NCBI RefSeq assembly: GCF_901933205.1
Contig: NC_044572.1
Location: 33,428,001 to 33,492,000 of the forward strand
Length of the DNA stretch: 64,000 nt
Source of the DNA: Camarhynchus parvulus
Lineage: Eukaryota > Chordata > Aves > Passeriformes > Thraupidae
Direction of reading: 5' to 3'
The translations under genes were made by a program, and so were the position numbers. Position 1 is the first letter of the stretch. Every line of letters starts with the position of its first letter. Of the stretch, positions 35,630 through 48,003 are shown one piece after another. The notes under the pieces are model-generated. The model was not told the DNA's origin and did not search any database. It saw nothing but the letters and a program-made list of their open reading frames with translations.

Positions 35630-37110
35630 GGATCAATAATAGTGATGATAAAGTGGACTACAAAGTCTATTCTTTCCTTTTTCATGTTCATGCTTTCAAA
35701 ATGCCATATATTTCCAGTTTCTAAGACCTCTCATGAGTTCTTATTTCCTGTTATTTCACAGTTAATGAAAACGGTTTCAGAAGAACAGTATCTCCTTGTG
35801 CTTCAGAAAGAGAGTACTTGCGATTTTTCTGAAGTCACTCCTCTGAGCCAAGTGTCAGAAATCCTGATTCTGTTTTGTTTCCTGTATAAGCAATACATTC
35901 TTAAAAGGTTTCTGCAAGGAAAAGGCAGTCAGCAGCCATAGGTGGCCAGGGCTCTTAAAAGTCTGGGTCAGATGAGGATGTTAACAACTTGAAAATGCAG
36001 CCCTGAGTTATTCATAACACTCCTCACTTATGCCTGTATGAGGTATTTTAGCAGCTTATTCTTTGACCTATGCATTTCTGGACATACAATTAGTTTTTGG
36101 AGTTGATTGGTTTTTGATAAATTTTCGGCTTGTGTTTTTATCCCTGTGTGTGGATAAGAACAGCCAGTGTAGGGCTGAGAGCTGGGCAGGTCTCCCAGGA
36201 GAGAGGCACCACCCTAATCCTGTCTTGCCCCTGCAGTCTGGCAGCCCCTATCCAAGAGCAGATTCAGAGTGCCAGGACCTGCTTGTTTCACCCAGTTCTT
36301 ACTTTTCTTGAAGGCAATGGCTGTCAGGCAGTAATGTAGAACTTGGTCTGACCAGCACTCATCCCATGAAATTGGGCTTTAATTAGAATCCTCAGTGTGG
36401 GGCAGGAGTTCACCCACAATGTTCATTCCTGTGTTCCCATTTGTGTCTGCACAACACTTTTTACTTTCGATGGTCATTTGAGAGCTTTGTGTGTTGAACG
36501 ATGCGATTGAGGTGCGAGAAGTGTGTGGGTAGCTTTTCTTAGAAGCTAGTACTGACCTAGGGAGTTTGGTTCCTAACAAATTTAGTTACTCTGACTCACT
36601 GACTGAAGAAGCCTATCACTCCCCTGATGTGCAAGAGCCTTGGGAGCCCTGGTCCTAGGACAGAAAAGAAGCCATATGAATGCCCGCCTTGGGACATCCT
36701 TGTAAGCCCAAGAAGTAACTTTGTTGGAAGAGTAACCTCTTTATATAAGAAAGTTTCTTAATTTTTGGCAAGAAATGCCCTCTAAGTGCTGTTTATATGA
36801 ATATTTTTTATTACTATTTCCTGCTCTCTAAGAGGCTCAAGACTGTTGCTGCTTCTAATGATCTGAGGCGTTGGGAGAGGAGGTGGGATATGAGTGTCTG
36901 TCCATAAAAATGCTGCCAATTTGGTCACACACAAAAAGAAGTCTGAAAGCAAGTTTGGCTCCTGGATGGTTTGAGTTTTGCTGGGAAATCAACATCCACC
37001 TTGGCACCAGAGTCCACACATCATGGGCTGGATAGAGGAAGTTAATAATTTGTCTATGTTTATGATAAAGCTTTCCTGTCCAGAGTCTCAGAGTCTTTTG
37101 CGATGAGGAA
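35630..37110. other. Intergenic, no feature recognised
   Basis: Unique sequence. Open frames near 35642 and 36063 lack recognisable features. Confidence 0.6.
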
Positions 37111-37112
37111 TT

Positions 37113-37200
37113 AATTCAGCCTTACAATAAACAGGATCTACTCTTTTTACAACTGAGGAAACTGAGGAACAGTAAGGTGACCACAATGATGTACAGGACA
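37113..37200 (+). repeat. MIR-like (CORE-SINE) relic
   Basis: The block TTTTTACAACTGAGGAAACT followed by GAGGAACAGTAAGGTGACC resembles the most recognisable part of MIR elements (TTTTACAGATGAGGAAACTG then AGGCACAGAGAGGTTAAGT). The flanks are too decayed to judge extent. Confidence 0.4.
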
Positions 37201-37813
37201 TCTCTCTCAGATGAGGGAGGAGGAGTGTTCCTCCTGCTGCTGGGCTCCACTGCATTACTTGCTGGCAAGGATGAAGTGCCACACTCCTGAAAATCTCACC
37301 CCCAGCTGCCAGCACAAAGCACTTCAGAGAAGTAGCAGGGGGTCCCAGTTTTTGATGTTTGACTTGAAACCTGGAAGGGATTTGCTTTTTACTTCCCAGC
37401 ACCATGCACTCTGGCACTTGGAAACCAAACTCCCTCTGGCATCTATTGCATTTGTAAATTTTGGGCTAATTATCTTTTGGGCTGCAGCATTCATAACAGA
37501 GATTCATGTCAATTTTGGAAAAAGAGAGTTACTCACTCTTCTCACTAATTAAAAAACAGGAAGTGAGAAGAGAGAGGTAATTAGGGTACCTTGTTTAGCT
37601 TGGTTAAATAAGCAGGACTGACAGGATTTTTCTCCGAGACACACTTGCAGATGTGCTGTGGTCTTGTTGACATTAGACGGCGTTATCACTGGAACTGGAC
37701 TGAAGGAAAGAGAGCTGATGTTGACTAAAAAACATAGGAAAGATTGATTTTGGCCAGATCTTTCCGTCTTTATTCATCCATCCATGACACTAGTTATTAA
37801 AACAATTTACTCA

Positions 37814-37881
37814 TAAAGACCATTTACACCAATGGTCTTTACTCGTATTGCTAGTATGAGTAAAGACCATTGGTGTAAGTG
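37814..37881. repeat. Palindromic MITE-like relic with a perfect 21-bp stem
   Basis: Arms 37824-37844 and 37858-37878 are perfect inverted complements around a 13-base centre. With G-U pairs, an RNA would extend the stem outward to 37821/37881 and inward to a 3-base loop. A third copy of TAAAGACCAT at 37814-37823 can pair alternatively with 37832-37841. The outer GGTGTAAGTGAGCAC resembles a palindromic repeat found widely in amniotes. Confidence 0.85.
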
Positions 37882-40089
37882 AGCACTGCAAACTTCCTTT
37901 TCCAAAGCTGTGTTGCCTATTCAGCTGATTTCAGCAGACCTCCTCTCCATGTGAGTTTATTTTGTTGGTGGGATGTATGATCTGGCCTTTCATAAGTAAA
38001 AACAATTCTCAAAAATTGACGTGACATGCAAGCACTATAGGTAAATATAATTTTCTAGATTGCAAAAACCCATTTGATTAAATCCAAGCAGAATCTTTTA
38101 AGGTTCATATTTTGCTTTCTGACCAGATTTTTTTCTTGGGATAGTGATAGAGACTTCACCAGAAGGCTCTTCAAGTTTATCCTTAATTCTGTATTGTTTG
38201 TAGAAAGTGACGATGACTTCTGAGCAGGAGAGGAAGACTGTGCCAAGGACAGGGCATTGTGCTGTTCCTGGAGCTTGACTGGCTCTTCCCTCCCACTTTG
38301 TTCCTTACTAATCACAGTGGCTTCCTACAACACATTTATCAGGGCAGGCCACTGCCTGTAAATAAGAGAGGTTTTTGTCCTTTCCAAAAGCCAGAAGTAC
38401 AATGTTATCTTTCCTCTTTCCCACAGAGGAGAGCCATTAGGAAATTCCTTGGTTTAATTTGTCCCTCCTTGTTCCTGGATGATGTTGGAGCCATTGTAAA
38501 AAGATGAGGCTTATGTTTCCTTCTGAAGATGGCCAACTCATTGATGCTTTGGATTGATGAGCTGAATGTTCCCTGATCCATTGCATCCTGTAAGAAGAGT
38601 ATTCTGGGCTACTTCAGGGCTTAGAAATCCAAAAGGAATTTTGGTGGTCTGAGAACTGAGTATTTGGTATTTTTCTGGGTGCAACACAAGAAAGCAGAGA
38701 TCTGAATGTTAAATGTAGTGAAGCATTGGTGAGACAGATCATGGCAGTGGTGGTGATGTGCTTGCACTAATTCATAACCATCAACCCCAGCACCCCCTGA
38801 AATTTCTTGGAAGACAGGATCCAAATTCCCCTGTGGGAGCAACTCAAGAAGGAGACCTTAAAGCTTTGCTTTTGTAACGTGAGTTGCTGTTCCTACAAAA
38901 GGTTCCTCTGGTGCTTCTCAGTTTCTCTGTCCGCCATAGTAGGGAGGACAGTAAGGGGCCCCTGGCTAAAGCTCTCCTGGCCCAACAAGGGCTGTGGATA
39001 GTGTCAGGGATGTCAGCAGCAGGAGAATCACCTCTCTTGCTCATTCCCTGTTTTTTTAATGTGGTTTTGTCCTGCCTAAATCACCCCCCAAAAATGGTGC
39101 TTTGGAGCCTGCTGAGAAATGTATGCTGAACTCTGCCACTTGAATGCATGATGGTTTGCAGCTCCCCTGAGAAGTTCAAGCTTCCCTCTCAGTTATGCAG
39201 GTATTAATACTGTGCACATGCAGAAACTCTACAGCCAGATAAAAGATTTTACTTCTTGCGAGTCACAGATTAAAAACCAAACCATCCTTACTTACAGAAG
39301 TCATCCCCTGGGGTCAGATGAACAATTTGTTTTAGCAAGAGAGGTGAGACCTCCCAAGATGTGCCAAAATCATCCTGAGATGAAATTGCCCCGCTCTTCC
39401 CAGGAGGGCCCACCGCATCTCACAGGGTCAGCTCCATAAATTGTGTGTTCTTCAGGGCAAGGACCTTGCCCTCCGATTTGTCTGGGAAGAATGTGTTTGG
39501 TGTGCCGTACCACAAATAATAAATAACTGCTTTGGCCGCTGGCTGGGCTTGGGATTATGAGTCAATTCTCCCTCCTGACTAATTTCTTGTTCTGAGATAC
39601 CAGCAAGGCAATTTTACTGGAGTATGTCAGTGCTGGTGTTAGTCCGCTGCTCTTCCCCTGCTCATGGTAAGGCACCTGTCATCTCCTGTCTGCAGCATAC
39701 TTCACAGCACTGAGGGAGAATATTAATAAGATTTCCAAAAGGCTTGCTGCCACTTTGGGTGGAAAGGTTCCCTGCAAAGAATGTGCAGCAAAACTCCCAG
39801 GAGACAGACAGAGAAAACCCTCCCACTGAGAAGAGCTGGTGTCATCCAATTTCATTGTCTCTGTGTCACTGCAACACCCCTGTGACTCTGACACACTGCT
39901 CTTGTGCTGCCCTAGCTTGTGCAGTTCAATGTAATTTCCTTGGTTGAACATCTTTATTTTAAAATTGCAACAAGGTATTAACTAGTTTCCCTATGCCTAA
40001 CTGTTGGCTGTTTGCTGTTTAAATAAATGTCTCTTTCCTGTTCAGGTCAGCTGGATTTTTGCTTTTACCATTTGATTTTGCATCATATT
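37882..40089. other. Intergenic, no feature recognised
   Basis: Unique sequence of average composition; no gene or repeat identified. Confidence 0.6.
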
Positions 40090-40139
40090 AAAACAAAACA
40101 AAACAAAACAAAACAAAACAAAACAAAACAAAACAAAAC
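40090..40139. repeat. (AAAAC)n pentanucleotide microsatellite
   Basis: Ten perfect AAAAC copies over 50 bases. Confidence 0.98.
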
Positions 40140-40889
40140 TTTATATGACATATTTCCATGCAAGTTAAGGGTTTAGGATCTCAAGAGTTCATGTCACAGG
40201 GAAACCAGAAATACCCCTCATTAGTGAGTAACAAACACCTGTAACCCAGCAGTCAAGAAAAGAAGGACATAGACACAGAGAGCCAAATATTAGCTGAGGT
40301 TTACTAGAAGTCTTTCTTCTGGGGGAGCTGGCAGAAGTCAGTGTTAGGATGAAATTTCTACAAGTGCCCTCTGGAAAGCAGTGGGCAGCCCTGTTGTGGT
40401 TTCTTAGCTGTGTCTCACTTGCTGCCATTGCACCTAAGCCGGTGCTGGGAGGTCCTGAGTGTGGCTGCCCCTGCCCTGCTCTGGTGGGACACTCTGAGGT
40501 CCCACTGCCCCTTGCCAGGGAGCACCTTCCTCTCCATGGGCAGCTCTGGCAGGGTGCAGCTCTGCCAGAGGCACCTCCTCAGGCTGTGCCTGCTACCAGC
40601 AGTCAGGGGACAGGCTGCCTTTTCCAGGTCTGCTCTTGAGAACACCCCTTAAATGCAATCTCAGCATCCTCAGTATGTCTGTGGACATAAGCAGGGCTGC
40701 TTTCTAAATTAAGGGATAAAGTGCAAAGAAGGATGGCTTTTAATGTAGGAAACACCATAATGTTAGTCTTTGAAGAGCTCCTATTAGATGCTGGCAACCT
40801 CAAGCCAATCCAGCAGCTGCACTTGCAGGTCTTGACCTTTGTTATTTTTATCTTCTATGCATTCAGGGAGACGACTCGTAAATGGAATT
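40140..40889. other. Intergenic, GC-richer block, no gene recognised
   Basis: At 40340-40650 the sequence is GC-richer, with overlapping open frames on both strands. None shows a domain or codon pattern that favours coding. Confidence 0.55.
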
Positions 40890-41720
40890 AGGAGTCTGCG
40901 AACTGGCTCTGTTCATTGGCTTGACCAACAGATTGCCATACTTTGTATTGCTCATTTATGCATCATGTAGATATATTTATATAGTTGAAAAAGTGTAATA
41001 CTTTAAAAAGTTTGACTAAAGTTTGCATCACTCAGACACAGATTCACACGGAGCAGTGATATTGCTTTGCGTATTCAAATAATATATCCCTAACTGCTGT
41101 GTAAGGCACAGTGAGATTTTGTTTCATTTTGTTTTCAGATTGAAACCAGGAAGCTAATGTACATGAGTTGGCCTATTCTGAATCTTTGTCATCTTAGACA
41201 GCCCTGCTTATTGCCAGCTCATTTCACAGAGATCTATTTCAAATCAACTCATAAATTATTAATAGTACATATGTAGGTCAGAGAGACTCTAACCCTGACA
41301 ATCACACCCTAATATTCTCTCTTTAGCATCAGAAATAAGAAAGGAGATGTGAATAATCAATATTCAACAACCATGGTACATCTCATACAGATATGGTATA
41401 TGCACTTAGAAAAAAACCCCCACATCTTTGCAAAACCTGTCAGGCTGGCATTAATCTTGCATGATGAATAATGTGGCAATCTATGAATTTTTAACACCTT
41501 TAAAATGATAAAATTGTGGAATGTGATATCCAAAAGTAAATTTGCTCAAATTGGAGAATATTTTTGATCAAATGGAGATATTGAATAATGTGTAGAGAAA
41601 TATTTAAACATCAATTTAAATCGCACAGCACGCAAGACAGTTTGTATGGGTTTGTGACTGGGAGCAGCTTTCCGTCACAAATAATTCTCTTGCAGATTTA
41701 ATTATAACTCAGAGCTTAAG
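40890..41720. promoter_or_regulatory. Candidate conserved non-coding element
   Basis: This repeat-free, AT-rich but information-dense stretch carries homeodomain-type sites (TAAATTATTAATAG near 41250, TTTAATTATAAC near 41697) and a T-box-like TTAACACCTTT near 41490. Its texture resembles distal enhancers. This is inference from motifs alone. Confidence 0.25.
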
Positions 41721-44700
41721 CAGTAGCTCTTCTGAGAAGAACCCTAACTCTGCAGGCCCTGAGCAGTTCCTGGGGCTATCTGGCAGTGCAGGAAAGGCCA
41801 CATAGTTCCTTGCCTTGCCTGGTTCCTGCTGTGCAATGCCTTCTACAAAAAACCCCACCAAACCCTGAGTAGGATGCTTTCAGAGAGGATGTAAAACAGC
41901 AGCAGAGAGGGGCAGGAGCAGAATTTCACCTTTTATTTGTAGCAGGGCTGCTCAGTGAGCAGGATCAGGCCCTTGCGTAGCTAACTGTGCTTGATGGGAG
42001 AGGGCAAGCTTGGATTTTTAGTCTGGAAAAAATGAACCACTAACATGTAGGAAATAATGGGATGGATGCTGTCCTGCTTGAAGTTCAGTACAAATTTGCT
42101 GTTGACATTCATGGGAACAGGATCAGACTTTACATTTGAAGTCACCTCCCTCTGACAAACTGCCTGACAAACACTAAACCAAAGTGCTTCATTTAGAAAC
42201 TGTCAAAAGGGAATTACTAACCTTTTATACTTGTTAAAATTGCTGTATGTGTTCCTGTAAAGGGACTAGGGACCAGCTGGACATTTTAATTTTCACTCTA
42301 CACAAAATAAAAATGACACTCAAGAACTTTACCTATTTTTTTTAAATCCTTCTAATGAAAGCATTTTATTTTATTCAATTTTTTATTGAACAGAAAATAA
42401 AATGTGTTTGTTTCCCCAGATTTGAGGAGAATTAACATGTATCTGATTGTTAATATTTGATCCTTCTTTAATTATTTATGGTATCAAGGAATGAATCTGT
42501 CAAGTAAATAATGAAATGCGTACATGCAGCATATGTAATTAGGTTAGGTGCATAAATCCAAAATGTTCACTTTATAGTTGTCAGGGCAAAATTTATTAAT
42601 AATGAGAAATGCTAAGTGAAGAAAATTCCTAACAGTCTACTCATTAGTGTAGGTTAGAGCAGTTGCTGAAAAGGAAAGTTATCATTCCTCTCCTACTGTA
42701 TTTCATAATTTTGGAATGTTAGTAAATCATTATATATTTTTCTCATCTCTGTTTTAAACGTGTAAGAAGAGCAGTCTTTAAGTTGTGCTGGGAAGGTGCA
42801 CTTTGTCATCTCTGCAAACAGACCAGTTATCAAAGGAGAGAGGTTTTACAGCTTTGTGTAGTTTAAAGCCAATGTTATACCCCACCCTTGCTTTCCTTAG
42901 GACACGGGAGTTCCCAGGTGTGGAAAAGGGATGAACTGCGCTGTATTTATCCCCTGGCATTTTAGGACTGAAGGTGATGAATGAATGCTTACACACAAGC
43001 ACAAATATGACCAAACATTTGCTGGGGGGGAGGATACAGGCAGCACAAAATGGTGGGTGATGCAGTCTGCGTTTGCTCGAGTCGCGTGTCGTGTCGTGCC
43101 TTAGCAGAAGTCACACAGACAGCATCTTCACACCATGTACATCTGCCTGGGGCATACATGTATTAGAAAGGCTCAATTTTTAGTGGTCCAAGTTTATAGC
43201 CAGATGTAACAAAGATGTAACAACCATAAGACATCTATTTTGAATGGAGCAGTGCATCTGAGTACTTCTTGGGCCATGGGTGAGTTGGTCCACACGAACA
43301 CAAACCTTCATGTATTGCCAAGGGTGGTGACCTGAGCGAGGAGCTGTGTGGCTGTGCCTGGACCCAGGAGAATATTAGCCAGACTAAAAAGCTTTAAAAG
43401 TGGAGCTATGTCCCATGTCACTCTTACTGCTCCTTCACCTTAGCTTGCTATCAAGTTGTTTCTGCTTTTTGCAAATTAAGGGGAAAATGGTTCTAGTTAA
43501 TAAAAAAACCAAACAAAATTACTCTGTGAGTTTATGCCTGCTGGGGTCTGAGAAGAATGTGTGTGAGAGATGAAACACCTGTTTGAGACAGAGAAGTGTT
43601 GCTGTGGGACCACAGAAAATCTTTCTCAATCCCAAAAGGTATTTTTCAAAGCTCCCTCTCTGAAAGAAGATTTGATTGCTAAAAGCATATTTAAAACAAT
43701 ATTTCAATATCATTTTGAAGCTTATCATTATCACAAGCACTTCATGGGCTAATTCTCTATATCCAAGGATAGGCATTCACCCTAGCTCACTTTTGCTGTG
43801 GAAAATTAGATATCTATTCTGAATTAGTCATCTGGGTTCCATTCACAGTCATTGAGATTCATCCCAGCCTGAAACTGGTGCTCGAGGCTAAGCCTAAGTT
43901 ACAGGAGGTGAATCACTCTCTGGAGATGCTGGCTCTCTTTTTGGGATGCAGGAAGCTGATACTGGAAGCCTAACTTTTAGTCTGCTAAATGAGATGAGCT
44001 GAATCCCACACTATGCCTCTGGATCTGACTTCTGCTGAGGATCTTTAAGGGAAGGTCATCAAATGATGACCCTAAGGTAGCTGAAGCTCGGAGAGACTGA
44101 GCACACAAAGTGCTTATGCTGGCTGTGCCTTATTTTCCCAAAATATTAAAATAAAGAGGACTGGATTTGCTGATCAGCAGAGGCTGACCTAAGCCTGGGC
44201 TGTCACTGAGAGCCCTCAGCCTGAAGCTGCATTGCTATATCCATATCCCTCATTTCTGCTGGCCTCAGCATCCCCAGAGCACAGCAGGCAGCTGCTTTGA
44301 GAGCTGATTTGGCTGAGCACAAGTCTTTGGGGGGTGTCACAGTGTAACTTTTCATTTTTAGAGATCTAGCTGACCATGCAGCCCCACAGTCGCTAGTGCT
44401 GGCACAAGGGAGAAAGATGGGAAGGCAGTGATTGCCAATGTTGTGAGGTGGCAGGGTTGCTGCTGCTGGTGGCCATGCAAAATTAAACAGATTGTGAAAC
44501 TGAACCGAGAGCAAAAGGATGCTGACACACATTCATTAAATTTTGTATCCTGCTGTTAGATTTTAATCACAACATTTTGGATCAGAATCACAAATCCTCT
44601 TATTTGCCATAAGAACTTCTTTCAAGCTTAACATTTTTATGCTTCATGTAGGATGCAACAATATTCATCTCTGCTAGCCAAGCTTAGAAATGCATTAAAC

Positions 44701-44821
44701 TATCCAACCAGAAAATCAGGAACAGGCATTTAGTGATGCAAAATGGTCATTCTGAAACCTAATGCCTAAGGGACAGATCAGTCATCACAGACTCCCACTT
44801 CTCCCTGAAAAGACCAATTAG
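41721..44821. other. Intergenic, mostly featureless
   Basis: AT-rich unique sequence around 42280-42740 resembles the flanking candidate elements. A TCGTGTCGTG short repeat occurs at 43085-43098. No gene recognised. Confidence 0.5.
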
Positions 44822-45030
44822 GTGACTCTGTCCATTCAACTATCGATACAGGATTGTTCCCAACAGTATATTCCCCTGTGCTTTACCCACTCTAATTTTA
44901 AATTACTCAAGTGCCAAGACTTCCATCACTTCCCTGGGGTGACCATTGCACAATTGAAAGCTTCACTGTGAGGAAATGTTTCCTGATATTCTGCCACAAT
45001 TTTCCTATGCGCTTAGACTCATGCCTTTTT
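44822..45030 (-). mobile_element. Ancient L3-like CR1 relic
   Basis: The plus strand contains, in order, segments like the reverse complement of old L3/CR1 3' ends shared across amniotes: ATTGTTCCCAACAGTATATT, GTGCTTTACCCACTCTAATT, TTCCATCACTTCCCTGGGG and CACTGTGAGGAAATGTTTCC followed by TGATATTC. Heavy divergence indicates great age. Confidence 0.6.
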
Positions 45031-46020
45031 ACATAGTTACATGTTCTTGAACAGTTCTATCTTCTTTTATAGCACAGTTACCATCCCCCCCTGCTTTTTT
45101 TGTGGTATAATGATTCCTAGGCAGGAAAGAAAAGAAAAAGTCAATTATTTCAGCCACTGGTTATCATTATTGGTGTTGTGCCAGTGCTGATGTGCCCTAA
45201 TCATTCTGCATTGAACGAAGTTGCTCCAAGAGGAAAAGTTTTCTGCTCACAGCCTTTGAAGAAGGATGCTAAAGGCTGAACAAAAGAAAGTCTAGGAAAC
45301 AAAAAACCCACCAACTTTTCAGGTGTTATGCACTACTGTGGAAAGAGAAGTTTGCTACTCACGCATGAGAGTCCCTTAACAACAAATAATTAGGATAAAA
45401 CTCCTTACAAGAGGAGCTTGAGGCTTACTCTGTATTTCCAGGTTTTGGTAGGTAGGTAAATACTAAAGCCCAGTGGGCTGTGACTGGTTCAGGCAAGAGG
45501 CAGCAGAACTGTGCTACAATTCAGGGCTCTCAGGCACTCTCAGATGCCCTTGCTTCAGGAAATAAGGCTTGGATGCATCTTGTACAGCAGAAAAAGACTT
45601 ATCTGCAAATATCTTGGGCAAGTGAATGGCAGACCTCCTCCAAAATAGTCTCTTCATGCTCAGTAAGGGGGCAATAATATTACACTCCTGCTTCTTTCAT
45701 CTAAACCAACACCACCCTGAATTTTGGGTCAGGTACATTCAGAATGAGCTTTCCCAAAGTCATTGCAGGACCTTTCAGCCTGCTTTAGGTGGGATTTCTT
45801 TTTGAATTTTTCCCCCACACAGTGAGTGTTGTATAGTCAAACCGTTCATCTGTTTTATCAGACAAGCAGAACTGGGAGTCTGATATCTTTTAAAAAAAGA
45901 TACAGTTCTCTGATTAACTGAAGAGTAATAGCATGAAATTCTAGTCTCCAATAAGTAACATATTGATGCTTATGTCTAATTTAATCAGCATCAGGGGGGA
46001 CGGGGGTGCCCATTCCTTCA
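45031..46020. other. Intergenic, no feature recognised
   Basis: Unique sequence; one short open frame at 45480-45677 without recognisable features. Confidence 0.6.
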
Positions 46021-46640
46021 CCATCAGTTATACAGTAGTTCAAGGTGATAAATCCTATCTGCAGAATGATATTCCGTCGACATTTCTATAATATTAATTA
46101 GATCACCGTGTCAGGCTGTAGGAAATTTGCTTAACATTCATTAGAAATTTCTTATAGATAGATAGGCATCCCTCCCTCCTTCTCCCCTCGCTTTCTTTCT
46201 TCTGTGATTGACAGATGAGGTCAAGCCGGAGACAGCCCCCCTTCTCTCCCCGTGCCTGAAGAGCCAGGTCACCGGACTCCATAATGCATGGGGAGTGGGA
46301 GGGGAGGATTATGCCTTGAAGAGATATCCTATTAAATTGGACAAAAGCTCGTCTGCCTCCAGGCTCCATTGCCAGGTCTTTTCAGCCTGCAGCCGGCACG
46401 GAGAACGCAGGCGAGTGTACAACGCAAAAGCCATTTGCATTACCCTGCAGTCATTTTTATATGTGGAGGTAATGAAGTTGTCAGCGGAGCCTCGAGTGTG
46501 GCAGAGCCTGATATTCAAATAGACCTGCCAGCTCTCCCCTCTCCTCACCACCACCCTCTGCTCCCCGCTCTCCCCCCATCCCCACAGCTGATCTACTGAC
46601 TTCTTGGATTACTGCTTGGCTGGTTCCCCGGCTCCGACTG
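46021..46640. promoter_or_regulatory. Candidate enhancer with PBX-MEIS and octamer sites
   Basis: This is dense unique sequence with TAATATTAATTAGATCA near 46090 and a full-consensus PBX-MEIS/PREP decamer TGATTGACAG at 46205-46214. It also has a perfect POU octamer ATTTGCAT at 46433-46440 and a long C/T-rich tract at 46535-46585. PBX-MEIS sites of this form are typical of HOX-related enhancers, and SNX10 lies on the HOXA side of the genome in other vertebrates. Activity and conservation are inferred. Confidence 0.4.
46205..46214 (+). promoter_or_regulatory. PBX-MEIS/PREP composite site
   Basis: The sequence is exactly TGATTGACAG, the joint PBX (TGAT) and MEIS/PREP (TGACAG) binding site. Confidence 0.5.
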
Positions 46641-47292
46641 TGCTTGCACTCTTGCCCCTGTCAAGTGCTTTTGTTTCCAAGCCAGGGAGCAGGCAGCCCC
46701 AGCCTGGCTGCACACCGCTGCCCACCCTCGCACACTGCCCACGCTGCCCACGCACATGGGCTGTCAGGGCTCACTGAAGTGCCTGGACAGTCACACCGTG
46801 GCCCTGCCTGCAGCAGCAGTCCTGACAAGCTTGGAGGAAAGCTTCCAAGACACCACATTAATCCCAGGCTGAATATCTGGGGCACTTTGTTGTGGTCAAA
46901 CAGAAGAGAAGGGTTTCACATTTCTGTTGATTTTCGAAGTGAGGTGGCATGTTTGTGCTTGGTGTGCCCACCATGCCTTTTTGCTGTGGAGGAGCAGAGC
47001 GTGATGCAAATTGTGCATACAGCTGGGAGAGAGGCAGCAACCAAGTGGTACCCAGCACTCGTGTTCACCAGGGGATGCTGGCAAAGGGCATTGCAGAAAT
47101 ACCTTGTCCTCATAAAGGGAACCACAGGATCATAAATAACAAGGCAGTTAGAACTGGCCTTTGGTAAATTTTACATCCATTTTAGGAGGAAAAGAATTTT
47201 AAAAATTCCCTGTGGCAAAGCTGCCTGGTAAGCAAAAGGTCTGAATCAACCCCATTAGCCTTGGAAACTAGCTTTTACTAAATATGGGGCTA
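46641..47292. other. Intergenic, no gene recognised
   Basis: GC-richer 46644-47135 has overlapping open frames on both strands, the longest 163 codons. Its reading is compositional and matches no known family. Confidence 0.55.
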
Positions 47293-47376
47293 GGCTGTCA
47301 GCTGGTGTTAATTGGTGCAAACCTACTGAAGTCAATGGAATGACAGTGATTTATACCAGGATGAAGACTTGGGGGA
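47293..47376. repeat. Decayed palindromic amniote repeat (MITE-like)
   Basis: TCAGCTGGTGTTAATTGGTG, then ACTGAAGTCAATGGAATGAC and AGTGATTTATACCAGGATGA, read like the palindromic repeat common in reptile genomes (CAGCTGGTGTAAAT...GAAGTCAATGGAG...ATTTACACCAGCTGA). The dyad is degenerate. I am not certain of its catalogue name. Confidence 0.6.
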
Positions 47377-48003
47377 TGGATACTTAACAGGAAGGCTGTC
47401 TTTTCTCTGTTTTCAGTAACTGGACCCACTTGTGGTCACAAATCATAGCTTCTAGGCTTGATGGGCAGATGTCATGAGGTAGATAGGAATCTGCAGGTTG
47501 TCAAATACACACTGTGAAACAGAAAACCATTTAAAAAAATTCATCACCCTGGTAAATATTTAGCTGCCTCAATAGTCTCATTTTTGAATCAGCAACTCAT
47601 TCATTATTTGCAGAAAAGGATACTTTTGGTGGTCTTATGAAAATGATCAATGATTCTTTAGCAGAGAAGGCCCCTGGGATTAATTTATTTTGTAAGCAGC
47701 ATGCTAAAAAGACTGGTTCAAGCATTTTTTAAAAAACTTAGAGGAGGGTCAAAACCACACAGGTTTCAGCAGCAGCATTTTTTGGCCTTTGTTCTTACAC
47801 TGAGATTTTGAAAGATTCCCTAGAACCCCAGCAAGCTACAAATTTTCATGGCATGATAGATCATTGGAATTCATATGCCTTCAGGAGCTCCTTTTGGAGA
47901 ACCCAAAATTTATTTAAGAAAGTGAACTTTATGTTTACATTACAACAGTTAGCCTACAAGAATTTCCAGTATACAGGGCTTCTCTAAATGCACCAACCTG
48001 CAG
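47377..48003. other. Intergenic, no feature recognised
   Basis: Unique AT-rich sequence. Confidence 0.6.

Noticed and set aside
46644..47135. 163-codon open frame in the intergenic region
   Set aside because: Cys/Pro/His/Ser-rich compositional reading with overlapping frames on the other strand; no known family.
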